Assembly (NCBI RefSeq): GCF_030413595.1
Contig: NZ_CP129238.1
Location: forward strand, 434,001 to 498,000
DNA: 64,000 nucleotides
Reading direction: 5' to 3'
From: Planococcus liqunii
GTDB lineage: Bacteria > Bacillota > Bacilli > Bacillales_A > Planococcaceae
A program made the translations under genes and the position numbers. Shown here one piece after another: positions 15,113-24,024 of the stretch; position 1 is the first letter of the stretch; each line of letters starts with the position of its first letter. The notes beneath the pieces are model-generated. The model searched no databases. It was not told where the DNA came from and worked only from the letters and a program-made list of their open reading frames with translations.

Positions 15113-16834
15113 TTAAGACTGTTGAAACTGGATGCGGTGCAAATTCGCAAAAATGCCGTCGTGTTCAAGCAGTTCGGCATAGCCGCCTTGCTCGGCAATG
15201 CCGTCTTCGGTCACCACAATAACGCGGTCCGCATCACGAATCGTCGCTAAGCGGTGAGCGATGATGAGCGTCGTGCGGTTCTCCGCAAGTTCGCCAAGCG
15301 CTTCCTGGATGACGCGTTCCGTCTCCGTATCAAGCGCAGAAGTCGCTTCATCCAAAATCAGGATTGGCGGATTCTTCAAGAACATACGGGCGATCGCTAA
15401 GCGCTGTTTTTGCCCGCCGGACAATTTCAAGCCGCGCTCGCCGATTTGTGTTTCGTAGCCATCCGGAAGTTTGCGGATGAATTCTTCCAAATGGGCTTTT
15501 TTCGCAGCGGCCATGATTTCTTCATTGCTCGCGCCGCGCTTGCCGTATGCAATGTTTTCCCGGATGGTCCCGGTGAATAGGAACACGTCCTGCTGCACAA
15601 TGCCGATATGGGAGCGCAGCGAATGCTTCGTCATATCACGGATGTCAATGCCGTCAATGGCAATTGACCCTTCCTGGATGTCGTAGAAGCGTGGAATCAA
15701 TGAACAAATCGTTGTTTTTCCGGCACCGGATGGTCCGACAAAAGCGACGGTTTCTCCGGCTTTTAATTTTAAATCAATGCCGTTTAATACTTTTTTATGG
15801 TCGTCGTAGCCGAAGTGGACATCGTTGAACGTGATGTCGCCGCGAAGGCCATTCACTTCCACGGCGTCTTCCCGGTCGAGAATATCCGGTTCCTGCTCGA
15901 GCAGTTCGCGGAAGCGGCCAAAGCCGGCCATCCCTTTTGGATACAATTCAAGCAGCGCGCTGATCTTATCGATCGGCTTGATCAGGACGTTTAGGAACAA
16001 CACAAAACTGACGAGTTCCCCGTACGACAATTCGCCTTGGAAGTTCAGCCAGGCGCCGTAAACGAGCACAATCAATGTCAGCAAACGCGTCATCATATAG
16101 ATGCTGGAATGCGTCGCAGCCATCACTTTATAGGCGACAAGCTTCGCCAAACGGAAGCGGCCGTTGTCTTTTTTGAAACGGTTGATTTCAAATTCTTCGT
16201 TCGTAAACGACTGGACAACGCGTGCGCCGGAAACGCTGTCTTCCACGCGTCCGTTCACATCGGCGATTTTGCCGTACATGCTGCCCCAAGCCTGGTTCAT
16301 CTTGACGTTGCAGAACGTAATGAGCCAAACGAGGAACGGAATGACGATCAAGGTCACAAGCGCCAATTTCGGATTGATCCAGAACATGATGCCGAATGCG
16401 CCAAAGAACGTCATGATGGCAATGAAAAAGTCTTCCGGCCCGTGGTGGGCAAGTTCGCCGATGTCAAAAAGGTCATTGGTGATGCGGCTCATAACGTGTC
16501 CCGTTTTCACGTTGTCAAAAAAGCGGAACGATTGCCGCTGGACATGGGTGAACAGCTCTTCGCGCATATCGGTTTCGATATTGATGCCGAGCTTGTGCCC
16601 AAGGTAACTGACGATGTACTGCAAAAAAGTACTCAACAGGAACACGGCAAGCAGCAGAACGCTGACGGTCACGATGGTGTTCCATTCGCCGCTCGGAAGC
16701 AAATCGTCGATGAACCACTGGACAGCGACAGGGAAAGCCAGCTCCAAAATAGCGACAATGACGGCGCTTGAGAAATCAATAATGAACAACCGCTTATGCG
16801 GTTTGTAGTACTTGAAAAATTGTTTTAACTTCAC
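15113..16834 (-). CDS. ABC exporter, fused permease-ATPase (YwjA/MsbA-like)
   Basis: This 573-residue half-transporter probably works as a homodimer. It has six N-terminal membrane helices (~15-300) and a C-terminal ATPase domain with Walker A GPSGAGKTT, Q-loop VQQDVFLF, signature LSGGQKQR, Walker B ILILDEATSALD and H-loop IAHR. The closest match I can recall is B. subtilis YwjA, a lipid/multidrug exporter-like protein. The substrate is unknown. The start is a GTG preceded by TTGAGGTGA. It stands alone and is divergent from the lipoprotein gene at 17008. Confidence 0.85.
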   Translation of the reverse strand: MKLKQFFKYYKPHKRLFIIDFSSAVIVAILELAFPVAVQWFIDDLLPSGEWNTIVTVSVLLLAVFLLSTFLQYIVSYLGHKLGINIETDMREELFTHVQRQSFRFFDNVKTGHVMSRITNDLFDIGELAHHGPEDFFIAIMTFFGAFGIMFWINPKLALVTLIVIPFLVWLITFCNVKMNQAWGSMYGKIADVNGRVEDSVSGARVVQSFTNEEFEINRFKKDNGRFRLAKLVAYKVMAATHSSIYMMTRLLTLIVLVYGAWLNFQGELSYGELVSFVLFLNVLIKPIDKISALLELYPKGMAGFGRFRELLEQEPDILDREDAVEVNGLRGDITFNDVHFGYDDHKKVLNGIDLKLKAGETVAFVGPSGAGKTTICSLIPRFYDIQEGSIAIDGIDIRDMTKHSLRSHIGIVQQDVFLFTGTIRENIAYGKRGASNEEIMAAAKKAHLEEFIRKLPDGYETQIGERGLKLSGGQKQRLAIARMFLKNPPILILDEATSALDTETERVIQEALGELAENRTTLIIAHRLATIRDADRVIVVTEDGIAEQGGYAELLEHDGIFANLHRIQFQQS

Positions 16835-17007
16835 AGCTAGTCACCTCAAGGATTTTAATCTACTGAAAAGTATAATCGAAAGCCAAGAAATAAACGAATA
16901 AAAGTTTCTGATATCGAAATATTCATTAAATAAGTGCCAAATAGTTGAAACTTTTTCCAATCATTCCCGTACTATAAACAAAGCCGAAATTTGAAAGGAT
17001 GAGAGAT

Positions 17008-17868
17008 TTGAAAAAATGGATGATGGCAATAGGCACAGGGGCATTGGCAATGAGCTTGGCGGCGTGCGGAGAAACAGCAGAACCGGCAGCGGGCACGGCG
17101 GATAAAAAAGAAGCGAACAGCGAATTGACGCTGGAAGAAGTGTTTGCAAAATCCCAGGAGGCTTCCGAAGACATCAAGAGCCTGCATGCGGACATGGTAA
17201 ACAACCAGGTGATGAGCATCGAATCGGCGGGAATGGAAATGGAGATTGCCATGGACATCGCCATGGACATGACATTAGATCCAATCGCTTTTTACCAAAA
17301 GGCTGAAACTACGATGGTGTCAGAAGAAATGGGCTCTCCGGAACCGATGGCAATGGAAATGTACATGACAAAAGAAGGCATGTATATGAACGACCCGACA
17401 ATCGGTTCCTGGATTAAAATGCCGGGTGAAAACATCGAGGATCTTCAGGCAATGATGGAACAGCAAACAGCCGATCCTTCTCAGCAGCTCGAAGACTTGA
17501 AAGCATTTGAGGATGATTTCACATTTGAACAGTCGGAAGATGAATACATCCTGAAATTGGACGCTGCCGGCGAAGAGTTCCAAGCGTTGATCGATAAGCA
17601 AATGGAACAGTTTTTAGGCCAAATGGAACTGGAAGCTCAAACCGCAATGGAAGATATGAAAATCAACGCCGTAGCGTATGAGATTTTCATTGATAAAGAA
17701 ACGTTCCTGCCAAACAACATGAACGTCGACATGGATATCGATATGAACATTGAAGGCGACTCTGTCAATATCCAGTCAGACCTGGAATCGGCTTACAGCA
17801 AATACAATGAAATCGACGCCATTACCGTACCGGCCGAAGTCATTGAACAAGCAAAAGAAATGGAATAA
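17008..17868 (+). CDS. Methionine-rich lipoprotein (DUF6612-like)
   Basis: This secreted lipoprotein of 286 residues has signal peptide MKKWMMAIGTGALAMSLAAC and a LAAC lipobox. The mature part is acidic and strikingly rich in methionine (MEMEIAMDIAMDMTL near 78 and MDIDMNIEG near 240) and resembles the LolA-like DUF6612 group, whose function is unknown. I chose the TTG at 17008, which follows AAAGGATGA at a good distance and gives a clean signal peptide. An ATG at 16999 lies inside that site. A terminator follows. Confidence 0.7.
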   Translation: MKKWMMAIGTGALAMSLAACGETAEPAAGTADKKEANSELTLEEVFAKSQEASEDIKSLHADMVNNQVMSIESAGMEMEIAMDIAMDMTLDPIAFYQKAETTMVSEEMGSPEPMAMEMYMTKEGMYMNDPTIGSWIKMPGENIEDLQAMMEQQTADPSQQLEDLKAFEDDFTFEQSEDEYILKLDAAGEEFQALIDKQMEQFLGQMELEAQTAMEDMKINAVAYEIFIDKETFLPNNMNVDMDIDMNIEGDSVNIQSDLESAYSKYNEIDAITVPAEVIEQAKEME

Positions 17869-17876
17869 TCGGGAAG

Positions 17877-17905
17877 AAAAGCGCATGCTGCGGCATGCGC
17901 TTTTT
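17877..17905 (+). terminator. Terminator of the lipoprotein gene
   Basis: AAAAGCGCATG (17877-17887) pairs with CATGCGCTTTT (17894-17904), with T residues continuing. Confidence 0.88.
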
Positions 17906-17967
17906 CTATGCTTCAGAATTTATAAATATGTCAAACTTATAAACAAATTCATTTCTTCACATGCAGT

Positions 17968-17982
17968 TGAAAATTATTCTCA
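17968..17982 (+). promoter_or_regulatory. Fur-box-like site, upstream copy
   Basis: TGAAAATTATTCTCA resembles half of a classical Fur box and lies just upstream of the -35 box of the siderophore transporter promoter. It is weaker than the second site at 18033-18051. Confidence 0.5.
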
Positions 17983-17990
17983 TTTAACCG

Positions 17991-18018
17991 TTGACTCTTC
18001 TCACCAACCTGCTATACT
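17991..18018 (+). promoter_or_regulatory. Promoter of the yclNOPQ-type operon
   Basis: TTGACT (17991-17996) and TATACT (18013-18018) are separated by 16 bases, a good sigma-A promoter. It is flanked by two Fur-like sites. Confidence 0.7.
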
Positions 18019-18032
18019 GAAACTTGTGAGTA

Positions 18033-18051
18033 AGTGATAATCATTATCACT
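18033..18051 (+). promoter_or_regulatory. Fur box
   Basis: AGTGATAATCATTATCACT is a perfect 9-1-9 palindrome matching the Bacillus Fur box core (TGATAATNATTATCA). It sits about 15 bases after the -10 box, where Fur binding would block transcription of the siderophore transporter when iron is plentiful. Confidence 0.85.
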
Positions 18052-18099
18052 GATTTAATTAATCAATAAAGTTTTATTGAGCGCGGATGAGGGGCAGCT

Positions 18100-19050
18100 A
18101 TGAAAAAAAGATATTTAATACCAGCATTAATCATACTGTCTGTTATTTCGCTGTTTGTCGGAGTAAGCAGTATCAGTATCACCGATCTGTTTGACTTCCA
18201 ATCGGAAGAAACACAAATATTCCTGATCAGCCGACTGCCAAGGCTGGTTGCGATTTTGCTGGCAGGTGCGGGAATGAGTATGGCAGGACTCATCATGCAG
18301 CAGTTAAGCCGCAATAAGTTTGTGTCTCCTACGACGGCAGGTACATTAGATGCTACAAGGCTTGGGATTCTCGTTTCGATGCTGTTGTTCGCCAATGCAT
18401 CGATGCTCGAGAAAATGACGGTAGCATTCGCTTTTGCACTTGCCGGAACGTTTCTATTCATGAAAATTCTTGACCGCATCAAATTTAAAGATGCTATATT
18501 CATTCCGCTGGTCGGTTTGATGTTCGGCAACATTCTTTCATCCGTCACCACATTCTTCGCTTACCGCGCTGACGTCATCCAGAACATGTCCGCTTGGCTG
18601 CAAGGCGATTTCTCAATGATCATGAAAGGAAGTTACGAACTGCTTTACATCAGTGTTCCGGTCTTTATCATCGCTTATTTTTATGCCAACCGGTTCACGG
18701 TTGCTGGAATGGGCGAGGATTTCTCCAAAAATCTGGGGATGAAATACCGCAGCGTTGTCAATATTGGACTGGTGCTGGTGGCGTTGATAACTGCTACAGT
18801 AGTGTTGACAGTCGGTATGATACCGTTTCTTGGATTGATTATCCCGAACATCGTTTCCATCTTCAAAGGAGACCATCTTCAAAAAACTTTGCCGCATACG
18901 GCGATGCTTGGAGCCATCTTCTTGCTGGTATGCGATATTTTAGGAAGAGTATTAATTTACCCGTATGAAATTTCCATCAGCTTAATGGTCGGTGTCATCG
19001 GAAGCTTTATTTTCCTCTTCTTATTGTTTAGGGGGAAAGCATATGCGTGA
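18100..19050 (+). CDS. yclN: Siderophore ABC transporter permease, YclN-like
   Basis: This FecCD-family permease (316 residues, about nine membrane helices) forms half of the channel of an iron-siderophore importer. The FecCD signature SRLPRLVAILLAGAGMSMAGLIMQ is at ~residues 44-67, and the coupling region GMGEDFSKNLGMKYR is near 203. The order permease-permease-ATPase-binding protein equals B. subtilis yclNOPQ, the petrobactin importer, so a catecholate-type siderophore is a reasonable inference. The ATG follows GATGAGGGG. The stop overlaps the next gene by eight bases. Confidence 0.88.
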   Translation: MKKRYLIPALIILSVISLFVGVSSISITDLFDFQSEETQIFLISRLPRLVAILLAGAGMSMAGLIMQQLSRNKFVSPTTAGTLDATRLGILVSMLLFANASMLEKMTVAFAFALAGTFLFMKILDRIKFKDAIFIPLVGLMFGNILSSVTTFFAYRADVIQNMSAWLQGDFSMIMKGSYELLYISVPVFIIAYFYANRFTVAGMGEDFSKNLGMKYRSVVNIGLVLVALITATVVLTVGMIPFLGLIIPNIVSIFKGDHLQKTLPHTAMLGAIFLLVCDILGRVLIYPYEISISLMVGVIGSFIFLFLLFRGKAYA

Positions 19051-19993
19051 TTTACATAAGATGCTCATACTGGTCGGCTTGGCTTTAGCGGCTTGTGGAG
19101 TATACCTGTTCCAGGATTTGAACGGGAGTTTCGATTATGCATTGCCGAGACGCGGCGTAAAAGTGTTTGCCATGGTGTTGACGGGAGTGGCCATTGCCTA
19201 TGCGACGGTCGTCTTCCAGACCATCTCCCATAACCGGATTTTAACGCCGAGCATTATGGGGTTGGATTCGCTTTATATGATGCTTCAGACTTTGCTGATC
19301 TTTTTCCTTGGTTCGGACCACATTACGATCGTCAACAAGCAAGTGAATTTCTTGCTGTCGATTGCTGTCATGGTCATATTCGCCTTACTGTTTTATCAAT
19401 TGCTTTTCAAAAAGAACGAGCGGCCGATTTACTTTCTGTTGCTGGTCGGCATCATTTGCGGAACGTTTTTCGGAAGTATTTCCACGTTTTTGCAAGTGCT
19501 GATTGACCCTAATGAATTTTCAATCATCCAGGACCGGATGTTTGCCAGTTTCAATAATGTCAACGAAGATCTGGTGTGGACTTCACTCGTCTTTATCACG
19601 TTGCTGATCGCCTTTGCCTGGAAGCAGAATTCATCATTGGATGTTCTGACGCTGGGCCGCGATACAGCGATTAATCTGGGAGTAAACTACGACGCACTCG
19701 TCAAACAAATGCTGGTGCTGTCTGCTGTCTTGATTGCCATTGCCACGGCGCTCGTCGGACCGATCACCTTTTTCGGCCTGATTGTTGCAAACTTGTCTTA
19801 TCAATTTTTCACCTCGTATAAACATTCGGTGTTATTGACGGGATCCATCGTCATCAGTGTAGTTGCCTTAGTCGGCGGCCAATGGGTAGTGGAGCGGATC
19901 TTCACTTTCAACACGACATTGAGCGTCATCATCAATTTCATCGGTGGAGTTTACTTCATCTATTTACTATTAAAGGAGAGTCGATCTAAATGA
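19043..19993 (+). CDS. yclO: Siderophore ABC transporter permease, YclO-like
   Basis: This second FecCD-family permease subunit (316 residues) begins MRDLHKMLILVGLALAACG and pairs with the preceding YclN-like protein. Typical features are GVAIAYATVVFQTISHNRILTPSIMG (residues ~48-73) and VGPITFFGLIVANLSYQF near 237. The ATG at 19043 follows GGGGGAAAG and overlaps the yclN stop by eight bases, whereas the longer frame opening at 18992 lies inside yclN. The end overlaps the ATPase start by ATGA. Confidence 0.88.
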   Translation: MRDLHKMLILVGLALAACGVYLFQDLNGSFDYALPRRGVKVFAMVLTGVAIAYATVVFQTISHNRILTPSIMGLDSLYMMLQTLLIFFLGSDHITIVNKQVNFLLSIAVMVIFALLFYQLLFKKNERPIYFLLLVGIICGTFFGSISTFLQVLIDPNEFSIIQDRMFASFNNVNEDLVWTSLVFITLLIAFAWKQNSSLDVLTLGRDTAINLGVNYDALVKQMLVLSAVLIAIATALVGPITFFGLIVANLSYQFFTSYKHSVLLTGSIVISVVALVGGQWVVERIFTFNTTLSVIINFIGGVYFIYLLLKESRSK

Positions 19994-20751
19994 TCCAAGT
20001 TCGTGAATTGACGAAGCTGTACGGAAAAAAGCAAGTGGTGGAAAATGTCTCGGTTGATATCCAGCGCGGCCAGATTACTTCTTTTATCGGACCGAACGGT
20101 GCAGGTAAATCCACATTGCTTTCGATGGTTAGCCGGCTTTTGGATGCGGATACCGGGGAAGTGCTCATCGATTCAACCAATACCAAAAAGTTGAAATCGA
20201 ATGACTTCTCGAAACGCGTTTCCATCCTGAAGCAGTCGAACTACATGAATGTGCGTTTGACGATTCGCGAACTGGTCTCTTTTGGACGCTTTCCTTATTC
20301 AAAAGGCCGTCTTAACGACGAAGATGAAAAGATGGTCGACCAATCAATCGACTATATGGATTTGAAGGAAATGGAGAACTCGTATTTGGATGAGTTATCA
20401 GGCGGGCAGCGCCAACGCGCGTTTATCGCGATGGTCATTGCTCAGGACACCGACTATATCTTGTTGGATGAGCCGCTGAATAACCTGGACATGAAACACT
20501 CCGTTCAAATCATGAAGATTTTGCGCCGCCTGGTAGATGATCTTGGCAAGACAGTCGTCATCGTCCTTCACGACATCAACTTCGCTTCTGTGTATTCCGA
20601 CCGGATCGTGGCATTGAAAAATGGCCGGGTAGTGAAAGACGGAACAACGGAAGAAATCATTCAAAGTGCAGCATTAAAAGAAATCTACGACATGGATATT
20701 CCGATTCAGCAGATGGATAATTGCCGAATTTGCGTGTATTTCAATTCTTAA
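19990..20751 (+). CDS. yclP: Siderophore ABC transporter ATPase, YclP-like
   Basis: This 253-residue ATP-binding subunit powers the YclN/YclO permease pair. Walker A is GPNGAGKST, the signature is LSGGQRQRAF, Walker B is YILLDEPLNNLD and the H-loop is VLHDIN. The ATG overlaps the yclO stop. The stop codon is immediately followed by two 124-bp hairpin repeats that separate it from the binding-protein gene of the same system. Confidence 0.92.
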   Translation: MIQVRELTKLYGKKQVVENVSVDIQRGQITSFIGPNGAGKSTLLSMVSRLLDADTGEVLIDSTNTKKLKSNDFSKRVSILKQSNYMNVRLTIRELVSFGRFPYSKGRLNDEDEKMVDQSIDYMDLKEMENSYLDELSGGQRQRAFIAMVIAQDTDYILLDEPLNNLDMKHSVQIMKILRRLVDDLGKTVVIVLHDINFASVYSDRIVALKNGRVVKDGTTEEIIQSAALKEIYDMDIPIQQMDNCRICVYFNS

Positions 20752-20874
20752 GAAAAGCGCAAGCGCCTGTTCAGCCCCGACAAGCGCTGGAGAGCTTGGC
20801 TGTCATGGCGGTTTTTGCCATGATGGACAAGGTCGAAGCGACTCGAGGGGCTAGGCGCTGGAGTCTGGACAATG
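20751..20874 (+). repeat. 124-bp hairpin repeat unit between yclP and yclQ, copy 1
   Basis: Starts AGAAAAGCGC and ends GGACAATG. The central hairpin TCATGGC/GCCATGA is at unit offset 53-73. It is nearly identical to the tandem copy that follows (about 2-3 differences). Confidence 0.85.
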
Positions 20875-20998
20875 AGAAAAGCGCAAGCGCCTGTCCAGCC
20901 CCGACAAGCGCTGGAGAGCTTGGCTGTCATGGCGGTTTTTGCCATGATGGACAAGATCGAAGCGACTCGAGGGGCTAGGCGCTGGAGTCTGGACAATA
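20875..20998 (+). repeat. 124-bp hairpin repeat unit between yclP and yclQ, copy 2
   Basis: This tandem duplicate of the preceding unit has the same length and the same central hairpin. The high identity suggests recent duplication, in contrast to the diverged units at 10152-10399. Confidence 0.85.
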
Positions 20999-21056
20999 AA
21001 TGAAGAACTGAAGATTTACACTTTCTTGAAAACTTAAAAAGAGGAGCTAAAATAAA

Positions 21057-22013
21057 ATGAAAAAGTGGTTATTGATCGCATTTACATTAATGATGGTAGC
21101 AGTGCTGGCAGCTTGCGGCGCTAAAGAAGAAGCAACGGATGCAAATGCTGCAAAAGCAGACGGAAAAGAAACAGAAACAATCACGGTGAAACATGAACTT
21201 GGCGAAACGACTTTTGACAAAGATCCGAAAAAAGTAGTTGTTTTTGACTTCGGTATTCTTGATTCAATGGATCAGTTAGGCCTTGAAGAATCTGTTGCGG
21301 GTGTTCCACAGGCAAGCATTCCTGCTTACCTTGAAAAATACGCAGACACTGAAAAATACGAAAACGTTGGTACGTTGAAAGAAGCGGATTTTGAAGCAAT
21401 CAATGCAATGGAGCCGGACTTGATCATCATTTCTGGACGCCAGGCAGACATGTACCCAGAGTTCGAAAAAATTGCTCCAACAGTCCACTTGGCTGTAGAT
21501 ACGACAAAATACATGGAATCATTTGAAGCGAACATGAACACACTTGGAGACATCTTCGGCAAAGAAGACCAAGTGAAAGAAGAATTGGCTGCAGTTGAAA
21601 AGCAGATCGAGGACTTGAAAACAAGTGTTACTGATGAAAAAGCATTGATCGTTCTTGCAAATGAAGGCAAAGTGAGCGCTTATGGAGCTGCATCACGTTT
21701 CGGGCTTATCCATGACGTGTTCGGCGTTAAACAAGCGGATGAAGGAATTGAAGCTTCGACTCACGGCCAAAGCATCTCTTTCGAATACATCCTGGAAACA
21801 AATCCAGACATGATGTTCGTAGTTGACCGCAATGCGGCAGTAGGAAATGAAGCAACGGCAAAAGACTCTCTTGAAAACGAATTGGTACAAAAAACAAATG
21901 CTTATAAAAACGACAACATCATCTACTTGGATCCAGATTTCTGGTACCTATCAGGCGGCGGATTCCAATCTGTAAGCCAGATGGTTAAAGACATCCAGGC
22001 TGCGTTTAAATAA
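21057..22013 (+). CDS. yclQ: Siderophore-binding lipoprotein, YclQ-like
   Basis: This is the substrate-binding lipoprotein (318 residues) of the siderophore importer. The signal peptide MKKWLLIAFTLMMVAVLAAC ends in a lipobox cysteine, followed by a periplasmic-binding-protein fold of the FhuD/CeuE type (TFDKDPKKVVVFDFGILDSM, INAMEPDLIIISGRQ, YLDPDFWYLSGGG). It is homologous to B. subtilis YclQ, which binds petrobactin. The exact ligand here is inferred. GAGGAG precedes the ATG. Two hairpin repeats separate it from yclP and may modulate its share of transcription. Confidence 0.9.
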   Translation: MKKWLLIAFTLMMVAVLAACGAKEEATDANAAKADGKETETITVKHELGETTFDKDPKKVVVFDFGILDSMDQLGLEESVAGVPQASIPAYLEKYADTEKYENVGTLKEADFEAINAMEPDLIIISGRQADMYPEFEKIAPTVHLAVDTTKYMESFEANMNTLGDIFGKEDQVKEELAAVEKQIEDLKTSVTDEKALIVLANEGKVSAYGAASRFGLIHDVFGVKQADEGIEASTHGQSISFEYILETNPDMMFVVDRNAAVGNEATAKDSLENELVQKTNAYKNDNIIYLDPDFWYLSGGGFQSVSQMVKDIQAAFK

Positions 22014-22040
22014 GCCTATCAGTCATAGGATTTCTCCTGC

Positions 22041-22069
22041 CCCCCGCTTTAGTAAAAAGCGGGGGTTTT
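22041..22069 (+). terminator. Terminator of the yclNOPQ-type operon
   Basis: CCCCCGCTT (22041-22049) pairs with AAGCGGGGG (22057-22065), followed by TTTT. Confidence 0.9.
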
Positions 22070-22170
22070 CTTTCGGCTTTTTTTAAAAAGCTGAAGCCAT
22101 CAGCCGAGAAATGAGACATGCCGTCACAGCTTTGCCTTTTTTGGGCGATAATCAAAAGGATTACGCAAAA

Positions 22171-22196
22171 ATACAAAGGGTATATAATCTTTGTAT
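22171..22196 (+). promoter_or_regulatory. Inverted repeat over a promoter-like region before the HrtB-like gene
   Basis: ATACAAAG (22171-22178) and CTTTGTAT (22189-22196) are perfect 8-base arms around a 10-base centre containing TATAAT. A second TATAAT is at 22205-22210 and TATACT at 22220-22225. This looks like a repressor operator, and the cognate regulator is not in the window. Confidence 0.45.
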
Positions 22197-22257
22197 AAGT
22201 ATTATATAATCGAACCTGCTATACTGATGACATACTTAAGAAACAGGAAGTGATGGA

Positions 22258-23325
22258 ATGTTTTTAGCGTGGAATGAAATTCAAAAAAATAAGCTTCGCT
22301 TCGTTTTGATTATCGGTGTCCTTATGCTGGTTGCGTATCTCGTATTTTTCTTGTCGGGACTTGCCAATGGCTTAGCCAGTTTAAACCGTGAAGCGGTAGA
22401 CAAGTGGGAGGCATCGGCAGTGGTGCTGACCGAAGAGTCGGATAAAAGCTTAGTGGCGTCTTCTTTGACAATTGACGAAGCCGAAGCTGTGGAAGCTGAT
22501 GAAACGGCTGTTCTTGGCCAGATCAATGCCATTGCACGGAATGATGACCAAAAAGCCAATGTTTCCATTTTTGGCATCCGGGAAGATGAATTCATCATGC
22601 CTGAAGTGTCGGAAGGCGAAGCGTTTGCCGGAGAAAACGAAGTCATTGCCAGTGATACATTGAAAGAAGACGGCTTTGCTCTTGGAGACGTAGTGGAACT
22701 GTCTTCGACAGAAGAAAAGCTGAAGATTGTCGGGTTCACAGAAGATGCCCGCTTTAACGCGGCGCCGGTCCTTTACGGCGACTTGGCGACTTTTCAGCGG
22801 GTGAAATTCGGGGAAGCGGCCGAAGTGAACGAAGACCAAATCAACGGATTGGTTTTGCGTACAGATGATGTTTCCGCAGCGACGGATAAAGATGAACTTG
22901 AAGCCATTGAAGTGGAGACGTTCATTGAAAACTTGCCAGGCTATACAGCGCAAAGTCTAACATTAAACTTCATGATTTATTTCTTGTTTGTCATTTCGTC
23001 GGTTATCGTGGCGATTTTCTTGTACGTATTGACCGTCCAAAAAATCAGCATGTTCGGCGTCATGAAAGCGCAAGGCGTACCGAGCGGCTATCTGGCGCGT
23101 TCCGTAATTGCCCAGACGTTTATTCTGGCTTTGATCGGGGTGGCGGTCGGATTGGCATTGACGCTGATAACCGGCCTGTTCTTGCCGGCAGCTGTTCCAG
23201 TGGCCTTTGATATTCCGACCATGCTGATTTATGGTGCCGTTCTGGTAGTAGTAGCGATTGCCGGCGCTGTATTCTCTGTATTGACGATTGTAAAAATAGA
23301 TCCACTAAAAGCGATTGGAGGGTAA
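22258..23325 (+). CDS. FtsX-family ABC permease, HrtB-like
   Basis: This 355-residue MacB/FtsX-type permease has one membrane helix near the N-terminus (~15-38), a large extracellular domain (~40-230) and three C-terminal helices (~238-350). With the ATPase encoded three bases downstream it forms a two-gene exporter. The start FLAWNEIQKNKLRFVLIIGV and overall layout resemble HrtB of the haem-efflux pump HrtAB, but bacitracin/peptide exporters share this architecture, so the substrate remains an inference. AGGAAG precedes the ATG. Confidence 0.7.
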   Translation: MFLAWNEIQKNKLRFVLIIGVLMLVAYLVFFLSGLANGLASLNREAVDKWEASAVVLTEESDKSLVASSLTIDEAEAVEADETAVLGQINAIARNDDQKANVSIFGIREDEFIMPEVSEGEAFAGENEVIASDTLKEDGFALGDVVELSSTEEKLKIVGFTEDARFNAAPVLYGDLATFQRVKFGEAAEVNEDQINGLVLRTDDVSAATDKDELEAIEVETFIENLPGYTAQSLTLNFMIYFLFVISSVIVAIFLYVLTVQKISMFGVMKAQGVPSGYLARSVIAQTFILALIGVAVGLALTLITGLFLPAAVPVAFDIPTMLIYGAVLVVVAIAGAVFSVLTIVKIDPLKAIGG

Positions 23326-23328
23326 ACG

Positions 23329-24000
23329 ATGGCAGTATTGGAATTTAACCAAGTGAACAAAACATTCGGCAGCGGCCATAAAAAAGTGGACGCTTTGAAA
23401 TCAACCGACTTTCATGCTGAACAAGGAGAAATGATTGCGGTGATCGGGCCTTCCGGTTCCGGGAAAAGTACATTCCTGACAATCGCCGGCGGTCTATTGT
23501 CGCCTTCAAACGGTGAAGTCATCATCAACAATGAAAACATCACCGCCTTGAACGAAAAAGAGCGTTCCAAAATCCGTTTGAAAGAAATCGGTTTTATCCT
23601 GCAAGCTTCCAACTTAGTTCCGTTTTTGACGGTGGATAAGCAAATGAAGCTGCTGGATAAAGTGAAGAAAAACAATATGACCAAAGAAGAAGTCGAACAG
23701 CTCTACAAAGATTTGGGCATCGGCGACTTGCGCAATAAATACCCGTCGGACCTGTCGGGCGGAGAGCGGCAGCGTGTGGCGATTGCCAAAGCGCTTTACA
23801 GCAATCCGTCCATCGTCTTGGCCGACGAACCGACGGCATCGCTCGACTCCGACCGGGCTTATGAAGTGATGGGCCTGCTGAAAGACGAAACGAAGAACAA
23901 AATGACGACCACCATTGTGGTGACGCACGACACCCGGCTCATCGACTACTGCGACAAAGTCTATAAAATGGTCGATGGTGTTTTGGAACAGCAAAAATAA
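23329..24000 (+). CDS. ABC transporter ATPase, HrtA/LolD-like
   Basis: This 223-residue ATPase of the MacB/LolD group has Walker A GPSGSGKST, signature LSGGERQRVAIAKAL, Walker B IVLADEPTASLD and H-loop VTHD. It partners the FtsX-type permease just upstream (3-base gap, AGGGTAAACG upstream), giving a HrtBA-like pair. The stop codon is followed at once by a terminator hairpin (24002-24024) that is duplicated 480 bp downstream on the other side of a composite repeat. Confidence 0.85.
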   Translation: MAVLEFNQVNKTFGSGHKKVDALKSTDFHAEQGEMIAVIGPSGSGKSTFLTIAGGLLSPSNGEVIINNENITALNEKERSKIRLKEIGFILQASNLVPFLTVDKQMKLLDKVKKNNMTKEEVEQLYKDLGIGDLRNKYPSDLSGGERQRVAIAKALYSNPSIVLADEPTASLDSDRAYEVMGLLKDETKNKMTTTIVVTHDTRLIDYCDKVYKMVDGVLEQQK

Positions 24001-24001
24001 G

Positions 24002-24024
24002 TGAACCCGTCAAAATGGCGGGTT
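24002..24024 (+). repeat. Left terminator copy bracketing composite repeat 1
   Basis: This 23-base hairpin (AACCCG…CGGGTT) directly after the ATPase stop lacks a T tract. An almost identical copy (two differences) with a T tract is at 24485-24507. The most direct reading is that the composite repeat inserted at this terminator and duplicated it. Confidence 0.7.

Noticed and set aside
16037..16771. Long open frame of 244 codons antisense to the ABC exporter
   Set aside because: The exporter frame has full motif support. The antisense frame shows no domain and reflects codon bias of the real gene.
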